Positions 26,635 through 34,959 of a DNA stretch of 64,000 nucleotides are shown here, in pieces. How positions within the stretch are numbered: the first letter of the stretch is position 1; each line of letters starts with the position of its first letter. The DNA is from Eisenbergiella tayi (GTDB taxonomy: Bacteria; Bacillota; Clostridia; Lachnospirales; Lachnospiraceae): the NCBI RefSeq assembly GCF_001881565.1, contig NZ_MPDJ01000001.1, positions 1,627,234 through 1,691,233 of the forward strand. The letters are read 5' to 3'. The position numbers and the translations under genes are program-made. The notes below the pieces were generated by a model. That model ran no database searches. It saw only the letters and a program-made list of their open reading frames with translations, and had not been told where the DNA came from.

Positions 26635-26680
26635 ACAATATGCGTTGAGGTTAGTAAGTGCTAACCTCAACGCATATTGT
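26635..26680. repeat. 46-bp perfect palindrome enclosing DtxR box 2
   Basis: Twenty-base arms, ACAATATGCGTTGAGGTTAG and its exact complement, surround the centre TAAGTG. GTTAGTAAGTGCTAAC (26650-26665) in the middle is the same box found at the other cargo promoters. The arm start includes TACAAT (26634-26639), a plausible -10. No T-run follows, so it is an operator or RNA hairpin in the leader of the ECF operon, not a terminator. The start codon follows 20 bases later. Confidence 0.8.
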
Positions 26681-26699
26681 TGTTTAGAGGAGGCAAAGC

Positions 26700-27302
26700 A
26701 TGAAACAGAAGTTGAATGCGAAAGATTTTATCCTGATTGGCGTCCTGACCGCCCTCATGTGGATCATCTGCATGATTATCAGCACCATTATGAGTGTGGC
26801 CGGCCCAGTGACCAATGTGTTCTATCCATCCGTTGTCGCGATCCCCAATGGCATCGTGATGATGCTCTTACTGGCAAAGGTACCGAAAAAGGGCGTTTTC
26901 ACCATCTGCTCCGCAATCCAGGCTATCCTGTTCCTGCTGGTGGGCGCTTTCTGGTTTATCCCCATCGGCTTGGTGATTGGCGGTGTGATCTGCGATTTCC
27001 TGGTCATGGGCCGGAAAGAAATCACCATGAAGTCCATGACCGTGGCCTACGCCCTGTTCAGCGCCATTTTTGCCTTCAGCGCCATCTGCCCCATCAAGTT
27101 CCTCCAGAGCGCCTTTGTGGGAGCCATGGAGAAGAACAATATTGCCCAGGAATACATAGACGGGATGCTGAATATCACCTCCGTCCCCATGCTGGTGGTC
27201 ATCGTTGCGGCCGGCTTGGTAGGTGGACTGATTGGCGCCGTGATTGGGCAGAAGGCTTTGAAGAAGCACTTTATAAAGGCAGGGCTCGTTTCAGTCAAAT
27301 AA
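26700..27302 (+). CDS. ECF transporter S component, MptD family (module A)
   Basis: Substrate-binding membrane subunit of an energy-coupling-factor importer. The 200 residues are almost entirely hydrophobic, with about six membrane helices (first: DFILIGVLTALMWIICMI). The motifs around FYPSVVAIPNGIVMMLL and FWFIPIGLVIGGVICDFLVM are typical of the Trep_Strep/MptD-type family, whose substrates are largely unassigned. The ATG follows AGAGGAGGCAAAGC. The T and fused A components follow in order, then two ABC half-transporters and DtxR, so the cargo is likely iron or a metal chelate. Confidence 0.85.
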   Translation: MKQKLNAKDFILIGVLTALMWIICMIISTIMSVAGPVTNVFYPSVVAIPNGIVMMLLLAKVPKKGVFTICSAIQAILFLLVGAFWFIPIGLVIGGVICDFLVMGRKEITMKSMTVAYALFSAIFAFSAICPIKFLQSAFVGAMEKNNIAQEYIDGMLNITSVPMLVVIVAAGLVGGLIGAVIGQKALKKHFIKAGLVSVK

Positions 27303-27365
27303 CAAGGCACAGCCCCTCGGCAGTCAATCAGACAAGCGCAGGCAAGCGGGCTGCCTGATCTCAGG

Positions 27366-27398
27366 GCGCGGGGCTGAAAATGGCCCCGCGCTTTGATT
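27366..27398 (+). terminator. Hairpin between ECF S and T genes, possible attenuator
   Basis: GCGCGGGGC (27366-27374) and GCCCCGCGC (27383-27391) form a perfect 9-bp GC-rich stem followed by TTTGATTT. The T-run is interrupted, so it may be a partial terminator that raises S-component expression over the T and A components, or a processing site. Confidence 0.55.
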
Positions 27399-27417
27399 TG
27401 GATAGGGAGGCATTGGA

Positions 27418-28191
27418 ATGGAAGAATCACAAATCAAACAAATCATTGAACAGCAGCCCCTTCATGGATCGGCACTGTTAGATCCCCGCTGCAAGATTTT
27501 ACTTCTGGTCTGTATCGGGTTTGTCAGTTACTTTTTGGCTGGGGAGGTGGTCAGCCTTGCGCTCATGCTGGTGTATGGCCTGTTTATTGCCGTGGGGAAC
27601 GGCGGAAAGTGGGCCTTGAAGATGATTGTGGTCTACATCATCGTTGCCTATCTCAACGCCCTGCTCCGCTATGTGCAGGTGCCGGTACTGAGCGTGATTA
27701 TGAGCGTGTTCGGCGTGACGCTTTTGAAGCTGATTCCCATTGTGATGATGGGCCTTTGGATTTTGCGGACCACCTATATGGACGACCTGATGGTGGCGCT
27801 CCAGCGGATGCGGCTTCCCCAGGCGGTGACGATCCCGCTGGTGGTCATGTTCCGCTATATCCCCACCCTGCGGATTGAATACAGGCAGATCCGCAGCACC
27901 ATGGACATCCGGGGGATCAGCGACACCTTGTGGAAACGGGTATCTCATCCTCTTGCCACCATTGAGTATATTTTAATTCCCCTGCTGATGCGGTGCCTGA
28001 AGGTCACGGACGAGCTGGCGGCCTCCGGCACCACCCGGGGGCTGGAGCTGGAGTGCAAACGGTACGCCCTGCGCCCCATTCGCTTCTCCTGGCCGGAGGT
28101 CCTGGTGTCCCTGCTGGGCGTTGTCTTTCTGGCGGCGCTGCTGTTCCTGGACCAGACCCGAATCGGGGAAATCATCTTGTGGAGGGTGTGA
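27418..28191 (+). CDS. ECF transporter T component, CbiQ-like (module A)
   Basis: Transmembrane coupling subunit of 257 residues with about five membrane helices. The C-terminal coupling helices carry the two family motifs that contact the ATPase: STMDIRGISDTLWKR and ASGTTRGLELECKRY, equivalents of the Ala-Arg-Gly signatures. The ATG follows GGGAGGCATTGGA. The gene lies between the S and A genes, one base before the A gene, so it is clearly in one operon. Confidence 0.9.
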   Translation: MEESQIKQIIEQQPLHGSALLDPRCKILLLVCIGFVSYFLAGEVVSLALMLVYGLFIAVGNGGKWALKMIVVYIIVAYLNALLRYVQVPVLSVIMSVFGVTLLKLIPIVMMGLWILRTTYMDDLMVALQRMRLPQAVTIPLVVMFRYIPTLRIEYRQIRSTMDIRGISDTLWKRVSHPLATIEYILIPLLMRCLKVTDELAASGTTRGLELECKRYALRPIRFSWPEVLVSLLGVVFLAALLFLDQTRIGEIILWRV

Positions 28192-28192
28192 C

Positions 28193-29659
28193 ATGATCTC
28201 GTTTCAGAATTTCAGCTTTCGCTATGAAGAGAGCAAGGACTTTACCCTCCGTGGCATTGATATGACGGTGCAGACCGGCGAATTTATCCTCCTGACCGGG
28301 CGAAGCGGCTGTGGCAAGACCACGCTGATCCGCTCACTCAACGGCCTGATCCCGCACTTTTATCCCGGTGAGATACAGGGCGACCTTGTGATGGATGGGC
28401 GCTCCCTGCTGGAAATGAAGCCCGCACAGCTGGCCGGGCAGGTGGGGACGGTATTTCAGGACCCGCGCTCCCAGTTCTTCATGACGGACACTACGCGGGA
28501 ACTGGCCTTTGGCTGCGAAAATATGGGCCTCCCCCGTGAGGAAACCATTGACCGCATCGCAAAAGCCGCAAAGGATCTGGAACTGGCGGACTACCTAAAC
28601 CGGAGTATCTTTGCCCTGTCCAGCGGAGAGAAGCAGCAGATCGCCGTGGGCTCGGTCTACGCGCTTTCACCGAAGGTCTATATCTTCGATGAGCCCTCCG
28701 CAAACCTGGATTATGCGGCCACCAAACGGCTTGCGGAGATTATGGGAAAATTGAAGCGGGACGGATACACCATCTTTGTGGTGGAGCATCGCTTTTACTA
28801 TCTGCGTGATTTAATCGACCGGGTATTTCTCATACAAAACGGAAAAATCGAACAGGAATTTACAAGGGAGCAGTTTTGCTCCTTACCGGAGGGAACGCGC
28901 ATATCCTATGGGCTGCGGACTGCATATCCGGAGCGGGATGCGGAGCATTATCAGGAAAAAGAACGCCGCCCAATGGGGAAACACCTGCTGAGTGTGCAGG
29001 GCCTTTCCTTTGCTTATCCGAAAGAGCAGGAGGTCTTTCGGAATGTCAGCTTTGAAGCCCACGCCGGGGATGTGATCGGCATCCTGGGCCACAACGGAGC
29101 GGGCAAGACCACCCTCTTGTCCATCCTGACCGGCCTCTTGAAGCAGCGGAACGGCGAGATCACCTTTGACGGCAGAAAGCTCACCCCACGCCAGCGCCGG
29201 GCGCTGTCCTATTTGGTCATGCAGGACACGGATTACCAGCTCTTTGCCAGCAGTGTGGAGGAAGAACTCTCTCTTGGGATTCGGGAGGACTGCAAAGAGA
29301 AGGTGGACGCCGCGCTGGAGGCGCTGGAGCTGTCCGAATACCGGGAACAGCACCCGGCGGCCCTCTCCGGCGGGCAGAAACAGCGGGTCACCATTGGCGC
29401 GGCCATCGTCAAGGACAGCCCAGTGATCTATTTTGACGAGCCCACCAGCGGCCTGGACTATGACTCCATGGTGCGGGTCAGCCGCCTGATTGAGCAGTTG
29501 TCCGCTTCCGGCGTGATCGTGTTTGTGGTCTCTCACGACTTTGAGTTTATCGTCCGGACCTGTACGGAGGTGGTCCAGCTGGACGACCAGGGGGCCGTTC
29601 AAAACCACCGGCTCACGCCGCAGATGTTGAAAGCTCTGTCGGAACAGTATTTTCATTGA
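28193..29659 (+). CDS. ECF transporter fused ATPase (A-A') (module A)
   Basis: Two CbiO/EcfA-type ATPase domains are fused in 488 residues. Domain 1 has Walker A LTGRSGCGKTTL, signature ALSSGEKQQIAVG (Ser for the first Gly) and Walker B YIFDEPSANLD. Domain 2 has ILGHNGAGKTTL, ALSGGQKQRVTIG and IYFDEPTSGLD. Such fusions stand in for the usual EcfA-EcfA' pair. The start ATG at 28193 follows GGAGGGTGTGAC. It powers uptake with the S and T subunits just upstream. Confidence 0.92.
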   Translation: MISFQNFSFRYEESKDFTLRGIDMTVQTGEFILLTGRSGCGKTTLIRSLNGLIPHFYPGEIQGDLVMDGRSLLEMKPAQLAGQVGTVFQDPRSQFFMTDTTRELAFGCENMGLPREETIDRIAKAAKDLELADYLNRSIFALSSGEKQQIAVGSVYALSPKVYIFDEPSANLDYAATKRLAEIMGKLKRDGYTIFVVEHRFYYLRDLIDRVFLIQNGKIEQEFTREQFCSLPEGTRISYGLRTAYPERDAEHYQEKERRPMGKHLLSVQGLSFAYPKEQEVFRNVSFEAHAGDVIGILGHNGAGKTTLLSILTGLLKQRNGEITFDGRKLTPRQRRALSYLVMQDTDYQLFASSVEEELSLGIREDCKEKVDAALEALELSEYREQHPAALSGGQKQRVTIGAAIVKDSPVIYFDEPTSGLDYDSMVRVSRLIEQLSASGVIVFVVSHDFEFIVRTCTEVVQLDDQGAVQNHRLTPQMLKALSEQYFH

Positions 29660-29674
29660 TGGGAGGTTGAAATC

Positions 29675-31459
29675 ATGTTTCAAAAGGTATTTGAATACGC
29701 GGGGCCGCATAAAAAGGGCCTCTATGCGGCCACAGCGGTGGTGCTGGTCAGCGTTTTGATGGGCGTCCTGCCCTTTGTGCTGGCCTACCAGGTAATTGCT
29801 CCGCTGGTGATGGGAGCGGAACTTGACGCTTCGTTTCTTATCCTGCGGGTGGCTTTGGTGCTGGTGTGCCTGGTCTTGCAGGCTGTTCTCTATGGCTGGG
29901 GGCTCAATCTTTCGCACAAGGCCGCCTATGACACGCTGCTCCGGCTGCGGACTGCCCTGCAAAAGCGGTTTGAGAAACTGCCTCTGGGCGTGATCCAGGA
30001 CAAGGGCACCGGCACGGTCAAAAAGCTGTTTGTCGATGATGTGGACAGTCTGGAGGTCCTGTTGGCCCACTCCATGCCAGAGGGAATCGCAAACCTGATG
30101 GTCCCCATCGCGGTCTATGTGGCTATGTTTTTCGTGGACTGGAAGCTGGCGTTGCTGTCTCTGGCCTCCATCCCCATCAGCCTGATCGCCATGATGACCA
30201 TGTACTCGGTGGGCATGAAGAAAATGGGCCCCTACTATATGGCCGGCCAGAAGATGAACAACACCATCATTGAGTACATCAACGGCATGGAGGTCGTCAA
30301 GGTATTCAACAAGGACGCGGACTCCTATGAGCGGTTTCGCAAGGATGTTTCGGATTACCGGGATTACACCTTGGCTTGGTACAAGGCGGCATGGCCCTGG
30401 ATGGCAATTTACAGCAGCCTCCTTCCCTGCACTGTGATTTTGACTCTGCCGCTGGGGGCGTGGTTTGTCTTCGCCGGCTGGTCGGCTCTGCCAGACCTGA
30501 TTTTGGTGCTGTGCCTCTCCCTGAGCATCGGGATGCCGCTCCTCAAATCCCTGGGCTTCCTGCCCACCATGCCCCAGCTCAACTACAAGATTTCTGCGCT
30601 GGAGCAGGTTTTGGATGCGCCGGAGCTTCAGCAGACGCCGGACAGCTTCCACGGCAAGGATGATACCATCGTTTATGACCATGTTTCCTTTGGCTACACC
30701 AAGACACAGCCCGGCCCGGACGGAAAGCCCATGGTGGTGGAGGATGAAGTGCTCCACGACATCAGCTTTACGGCCAAGGCCGGACAGAAAACGGCCCTGG
30801 TGGGAGAGTCCGGCTCGGGCAAGAGCACTCTGGCAAAGCTGTTGATCCACTACTATGACGCGCAGAAAGGCAGCATCTCCATTGGCGGACAGAAACTGTG
30901 TGACATGAGCCTGGAGGCGCTGAACAGCCGTATTTCCTATGTAGCGCAGGATCAATACCTGTTCAACACCTCTCTGCTGGAGAATATCCGCATGGGACGG
31001 TTGAACGCTACCGATGAGGAGGTCCTGGAGGCAGCGCGAAAAGCCCAGTGTATGGAGTTTCTGGAAAAGCTGCCCCAAGGTATCCACTCCATGGCGGGGG
31101 ATGCGGGCAAGATGCTCTCCGGCGGTCAGCGCCAGCGTATTTCTCTGGCCCGTGCCATCCTGAAGGACGCCCCTATTGTGGTGCTTGATGAGGCCACCGC
31201 CTACGCTGACCCCGAGAACGAGGAGAAGATGGAGGCGGCGATTGCGGAACTGGTGAAGGACAAGACTCTGGTTGTTATCGCCCATAAGCTGCCTGCTATT
31301 ATGAACGCCGACCAAATCTGCGTCGTAGACCACGGCAAACTGGTTGCGGCAGGAAAGCATCAGGACCTGATCCAGTCCTGCCCGGAATATCAAAAGCTGT
31401 GGAAGGCGGCCCAGGACAGCGCCGAATGGAACATACATACCGCAAAGGAGGGGAACTAA
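29675..31459 (+). CDS. ABC exporter-fold half-transporter, first partner (module A)
   Basis: Type IV (exporter-fold) ABC half-transporter of 594 residues: about six membrane helices in residues 1-310, then an ATPase domain with Walker A LVGESGSGKSTL, Q-loop VAQDQYLF, signature MLSGGQRQR, Walker B VVLDEATAYADPEN and the switch histidine in VIAHKL. It pairs with the next gene, which starts at once after its stop. Members of this fold (YbtPQ, IrtAB) import siderophores despite the exporter shape; operon linkage to an ECF importer and a DtxR regulator supports import here. A drug exporter cannot be excluded by sequence alone. Confidence 0.88.
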   Translation: MFQKVFEYAGPHKKGLYAATAVVLVSVLMGVLPFVLAYQVIAPLVMGAELDASFLILRVALVLVCLVLQAVLYGWGLNLSHKAAYDTLLRLRTALQKRFEKLPLGVIQDKGTGTVKKLFVDDVDSLEVLLAHSMPEGIANLMVPIAVYVAMFFVDWKLALLSLASIPISLIAMMTMYSVGMKKMGPYYMAGQKMNNTIIEYINGMEVVKVFNKDADSYERFRKDVSDYRDYTLAWYKAAWPWMAIYSSLLPCTVILTLPLGAWFVFAGWSALPDLILVLCLSLSIGMPLLKSLGFLPTMPQLNYKISALEQVLDAPELQQTPDSFHGKDDTIVYDHVSFGYTKTQPGPDGKPMVVEDEVLHDISFTAKAGQKTALVGESGSGKSTLAKLLIHYYDAQKGSISIGGQKLCDMSLEALNSRISYVAQDQYLFNTSLLENIRMGRLNATDEEVLEAARKAQCMEFLEKLPQGIHSMAGDAGKMLSGGQRQRISLARAILKDAPIVVLDEATAYADPENEEKMEAAIAELVKDKTLVVIAHKLPAIMNADQICVVDHGKLVAAGKHQDLIQSCPEYQKLWKAAQDSAEWNIHTAKEGN

Positions 31460-33208
31460 ATGTTTGCACTGTTTTCAAGGATTTTGAAACTTGCTGGTCC
31501 ATATAAAGGGCGTATTCAGGGCGCTTTTGCCTGCGCGTTTGTGGAGTCGATCCTGTCTAAAATGCCGATCTTCCTGGCCTTTGTGGTGTTGAGCGGCTTT
31601 GCCGCCGGAACATTGACCGGACAGACCTGCCTCTATGTGGGTCTTGGCCTCACGGCGGCCGTGCTGGTGCAGATGCTGGTCCACTACCTCAGCGACAGCC
31701 TCCAGAGCGCGGCGGGCTACCTGATGTTTGCCGAGAAGCGCATGGAGCTGGGCGGACACCTGCGGAAACTGCCTATGGGTTACTTCACCTCCGGCAATAT
31801 CGGCAAAATCAGTTCTGTCCTCAGCACCGATATGGTGTTTATTGAAGAAGTCGCCATGAGCACGCTGGGCAACATGATGAGCTATCTGCTGTCCTCCCTG
31901 GTCCTGCTGGGGTTCATGTTCTATCTGAATTGGCAGCTGGGCCTGATCGCGGCCCTTGTGACCATCCTGGCGTGGCTGGTTTCCAGAGGGATGAACAAGG
32001 TTTCCCTGCGGGAAGCCGCTGGCCGCCAGGAACAGAGCGAACGGCTGACGGACGCGGTGCTGTCCTTTGTGGAGGGCATCGGGGTCATCAAGAGCTATAA
32101 CCTGCTGGGTGAGAAATCGGAAGAACTGACCGGCAATTTCAAGCGGTCCAGAAATACATCCCTCGCCTTTGAACGGAAGATGACCCCGTGGACCATGGGG
32201 TTGAATGTCCTTTATGGAATCGGGATTGCCGCGATTTTTGGCCTGTCGGTCTTTCTGGAGCGGAGCGGTGTCCTTTCTCTGGCCTATGTGCTGGGCGTCC
32301 TCCTGTTCGTCTTTGACCTGTTCGGGCCGCTCAAGGCGCTTTATGGCGAGGCGTCCCGCCTGACTGTGATGAACGCCGCCCTGGACCGCATTGAGGCTGT
32401 ATTGGATGAGCCGGAGCTCCCGGACACAGGGAAACAGCATATCCCGGCTCAAGCGCAGCCAGGCCAGCCGGAGGTGCAGTTCAATGATGTAGCCTTTGCC
32501 TACCAGGACAAAGAGGTGCTGCACCACATCAGCTTCTCGATGTTCCCCAATAGCATGACCGCTCTCGTGGGCCCCTCCGGCGGCGGGAAGTCCACCATCG
32601 CCAATCTGCTGGCCCGGCTGTGGGATGTGAAAAGCGGCAGTGTTGCCATCCGGGGCGTGGACACCCGACAAGTCCCCCTCGCGGAGCTGATGGATCACAT
32701 CAGCATGGTATTCCAGCGCGTGTATCTCTTCCAGGACACGATCTATAACAACATCAGTATGGGCAAGCCAAACGCCACCGAGGAGGAGGTCTATGAGGCG
32801 GCGAGGAAAGCCCGCTGCTACGATTTCATCATGGCTCTGCCTGACGGATTTCAGACTGTGGTGGGAGAGGGCGGCGCAACCCTCTCCGGCGGTGAGAAAC
32901 AGCGTATCTCCATCGCCCGCTGTATTCTGAAAGACGCTCCTATTGTAATTTTGGACGAGGCGACCGCCAGCGTGGACACTGACAATGAGAGCTATATTCA
33001 GGAGGCTATCTCCGAACTGGTAAAGGGTAAGACCCTGCTGGTCATTGCCCACCGTTTGAATACCATCCAGAACGCCGACCAGATTTTGGTCATCAGTGAC
33101 GGACATATCTCGCAGCATGGCACCCATGAGGAATTGATGGAACAACCCGGTATTTATCAGGATTTCGTCCGTATCCGTATGAACTCTGCCGGTTGGAGCC
33201 TGTCTTGA
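31460..33208 (+). CDS. ABC exporter-fold half-transporter, second partner (module A)
   Basis: A 582-residue partner of the preceding half-transporter with the same layout: six membrane helices then an ATPase with LVGPSGGGKSTI, MVFQRVYLF, TLSGGEKQR, ILDEATASVD and VIAHRL. Both ATP sites of the heterodimer therefore look complete. The distinct Q-loop (VFQ) and D-loop (ASVD) mark it as the second protomer type; the same type recurs at 39076 and 49149. The ATG follows GGAGGGGAACTAA. Confidence 0.88.
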   Translation: MFALFSRILKLAGPYKGRIQGAFACAFVESILSKMPIFLAFVVLSGFAAGTLTGQTCLYVGLGLTAAVLVQMLVHYLSDSLQSAAGYLMFAEKRMELGGHLRKLPMGYFTSGNIGKISSVLSTDMVFIEEVAMSTLGNMMSYLLSSLVLLGFMFYLNWQLGLIAALVTILAWLVSRGMNKVSLREAAGRQEQSERLTDAVLSFVEGIGVIKSYNLLGEKSEELTGNFKRSRNTSLAFERKMTPWTMGLNVLYGIGIAAIFGLSVFLERSGVLSLAYVLGVLLFVFDLFGPLKALYGEASRLTVMNAALDRIEAVLDEPELPDTGKQHIPAQAQPGQPEVQFNDVAFAYQDKEVLHHISFSMFPNSMTALVGPSGGGKSTIANLLARLWDVKSGSVAIRGVDTRQVPLAELMDHISMVFQRVYLFQDTIYNNISMGKPNATEEEVYEAARKARCYDFIMALPDGFQTVVGEGGATLSGGEKQRISIARCILKDAPIVILDEATASVDTDNESYIQEAISELVKGKTLLVIAHRLNTIQNADQILVISDGHISQHGTHEELMEQPGIYQDFVRIRMNSAGWSLS

Positions 33209-33224
33209 TGGAGAGGAGCTCCCC

Positions 33225-33593
33225 ATGAAACAATTACACGCATCTGGCGAAGATTATCTGGAAGCAATCCTTGTCTTAAAGAGGAAGAAAGGCATGGTGC
33301 GCTCCGTAGATGTGGCCCGGCACCTTGATGTATCGAAACCCAGCGTGTGTCATGCGGTAGCCACCTTGAAAGAGGGCGGGTTTCTCACCATGGACGAAGA
33401 CTCTTTCCTGCACCTGACCGATGTGGGCCGAGAGGTTGCCGAAAGAACTTATGAGAAGCACTGCTTTTTCATCCGTCTGCTGGTGGATGCAGGTGTAGAG
33501 CCAAAGACTGCCGAGCAGGATGCCTGCCGCATGGAGCACGCAATCAGCGATGACAGTTTTCAAAAAATTAAATCAGGGCTAAAGGACAAGTAA
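33225..33593 (+). CDS. DtxR-family metalloregulator, copy 1
   Basis: A 122-residue metal-dependent repressor with an N-terminal winged helix (SVDVARHLDVSKPSVCHAVATL) and the metal and dimer region. Aligning by eye with DtxR/MntR gives ligands Asp10, His79, Cys101, Glu104 and His105 (CRMEH). Cys-Glu-His is the iron-sensor set of DtxR/IdeR, while Asp10 replaces DtxR Met10 and matches MntR Asp8. It has no C-terminal SH3-like domain. It is the seventh gene of the module A run from the AraC gene and very likely binds the GTTAG-N6-CTAAC boxes, shutting off uptake when iron is sufficient. Confidence 0.9.
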   Translation: MKQLHASGEDYLEAILVLKRKKGMVRSVDVARHLDVSKPSVCHAVATLKEGGFLTMDEDSFLHLTDVGREVAERTYEKHCFFIRLLVDAGVEPKTAEQDACRMEHAISDDSFQKIKSGLKDK

Positions 33594-33630
33594 AAGTGGT
33601 CTGGCAGTCGAGGTTATCGGAGGTGATGTA

Positions 33631-34029
33631 GTGGGAAAACTGTTCATATTATCAGTCGAAGAAGATGATCTTGAAACCGCAGAGAAAATCATGGCCTTCA
33701 TAGAGTCAACAGAACTGGTCATGTGTACGGATCTTTCCTCTGCCCCTCTGCGCTATAAGGCTTTATGTATCGACGCTGCGTGCCGTCAAGTGTTTTGGCA
33801 GGGCAAATTCATAGAGCTGACTCCTATGGAGTTCGATGTGTTTCATTTGCTTGCCCGGCGGCCCGGACGGGTATTTTCAAAAAGGGAGATCTATGAGTTC
33901 GCCGCCCCTGATTCGTTTGACAGCAGTTGGACGGGGATTTCCAGCATCATTTACAAGCTGCGCCATAAGCTGAACGCTGACTTTATCCAAACCGTGTATG
34001 GGAAGGGCTATAAATTCTTGCCACCGTAA
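33631..34029 (+). CDS. Orphan OmpR/PhoB-type winged-helix protein, copy 1
   Basis: A 132-residue protein whose C-terminal 85 residues are a response-regulator effector domain (ELTPMEFDVFHLLARRPGRV ... IYKLRHKLNADFIQTVYGKGYKF). There is no phosphoacceptor receiver domain; the first 45 residues (MGKLFILSVEEDDLETAEKI) may be a vestige of one or a new sensor segment and are absent in copies 2 and 3. The GTG follows GGAGGTGATGTA. It lies directly downstream of DtxR, as in both other modules, so it probably works with DtxR. Confidence 0.85.
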   Translation: MGKLFILSVEEDDLETAEKIMAFIESTELVMCTDLSSAPLRYKALCIDAACRQVFWQGKFIELTPMEFDVFHLLARRPGRVFSKREIYEFAAPDSFDSSWTGISSIIYKLRHKLNADFIQTVYGKGYKFLPP

Positions 34030-34142
34030 CACTGTTGACCATTAAAGACAAGACAATAGAAAGGCCGAATTTTAGGTAAGTAATACTTTATACATGGAGT
34101 AAATCGACAAGATTAGAGTAACGCCAGCCAGCAAGCAGATAT

Positions 34143-34197
34143 AAAAAACGACGCTTTGGTGTGAGCAGTAATGCCCTCAAAGCGTCGTTTATATTTT
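34143..34197. terminator. Bidirectional terminator between module A and XRE genes
   Basis: ACGACGCTTTG (34148-34158) and CAAAGCGTCGT (34178-34188) form a perfect 11-bp stem, flanked by AAAAA on the left and TTATATTTT on the right. It serves both module A (plus) and the XRE gene (minus). Confidence 0.85.
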
Positions 34198-34440
34198 GTC
34201 TGGAATGTGGCGAAGAACATCTTCTACCCTGCAAGAAAGAATGTTGCAAAGGTCATTCAGTGTTGCGGTTGAGATATTCCGGTTTTGTTTCAAAGAATCC
34301 AATGTCCCCTTGCTGAAGGAATAATCCTTTATTAAAGAATAGGTCGTAATTCCTTTTCGACGCATGGTATCCCAGAGCGGATCGTAAGTAATAATAGAGA
34401 CCACCCCTTTGTGATTCCTATTATATTTGACATGTTGCAT
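34189..34440 (-). CDS. XRE-family small regulator (YozG-like)
   Basis: Cro/CI-type helix-turn-helix protein of at most 83 residues: YDPLWDTMRRKGITTYSLIK followed by FSKGTLDSLKQNRNISTATLNDLCNIL. Related proteins usually begin just before the YDPLW motif, so the true start may be a rare ATT or GTG about 15 codons inside; GGGGTGG lies at the right distance there. The base composition is more AT-rich than the transporter genes, suggesting separate origin. Confidence 0.7.
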   Translation of the reverse strand: MQHVKYNRNHKGVVSIITYDPLWDTMRRKGITTYSLIKDYSFSKGTLDSLKQNRNISTATLNDLCNILSCRVEDVLRHIPDKI

Positions 34441-34496
34441 CTTGAATATTCCCGGTATGTCGGGTATAATATCTTAATTACATGATTTCATGTCCA

Positions 34497-34817
34497 TCAA
34501 TTTTTCTCATTCAAGCGCCTGACCATCAGCAGAACAGCTTCTAAATCCTGATCGTTCATCGACTTGATGCCATCTATAATCTCCTGAACTAAAATTGGAT
34601 TTCGGTATTCTGTTTCCTCATCGAAAAACAAACGGGGCGTGATACCGAGCGTGTCAATCAAATAGAGCAGTTCTTTCACAGATGGCTGGGAATACCCCGT
34701 TACAATGTTATGAATATAGTTCTTGCTATGCCCTAAATCATAGCTTAACTGATACTCGGAAATCCCCTTTTTTACCCGTAACTCTGTAATACGGTTTCTA
34801 ATAAAGTCCATCTCCAT
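34497..34817 (-). CDS. XRE-family regulator with C-terminal extension (106 aa)
   Basis: An N-terminal helix-turn-helix is present (ELRVKKGISEYQLSYDLGHSKNYIHN), followed by PSVKELLYLIDTLGITPRLFF and a helical tail. The ATG at 34817 is selected because GGAGG (minus strand, 34826-34830) is well spaced. It is divergent from the unknown gene at 34960; repeated GTGGTGTG words in between are candidate operators. It may regulate the two-gene unit 34960-36493. Confidence 0.78.
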   Translation of the reverse strand: MEMDFIRNRITELRVKKGISEYQLSYDLGHSKNYIHNIVTGYSQPSVKELLYLIDTLGITPRLFFDEETEYRNPILVQEIIDGIKSMNDQDLEAVLLMVRRLNEKN

Positions 34818-34856
34818 ATACGATTCCTCCACCACCATTTCCCTCATGGTACACTT

Positions 34857-34924
34857 TTGTGGTGTGACATTAGGGTGCGCGTGGTGTGCTTTTTTATGCA
34901 ATAGCACTTTAATGGTGTTATAAT
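34857..34924. promoter_or_regulatory. Divergent control region with GTGGTGTG repeats and TATAAT
   Basis: GTGGTGTG occurs at about 34859-34866 and 34881-34888, with a related TGGTGTTA at about 34913-34920. A perfect -10 TATAAT lies at 34919-34924 for the plus-strand gene, but its -35 is poor, as expected of an activated or strongly regulated promoter. The XRE proteins next door are the likely binders. Confidence 0.45.
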
Positions 34925-34959
34925 TGAGTAAAACGCCACACGGGAAAAGAGAGAAACGC

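Noticed and set aside
28883..31438. An 851-codon open frame on the minus strand
   Set aside because: It is antisense to the ECF ATPase and first ABC genes, lacks a ribosome binding site and gives a low-complexity His/Gln/Arg-rich product; it arises from codon bias of the real genes.
31475..33226. A 583-codon minus-strand open frame
   Set aside because: Exact shadow of the ABC half-transporter at 31460-33208, whose Walker, signature and switch motifs are intact on the plus strand.
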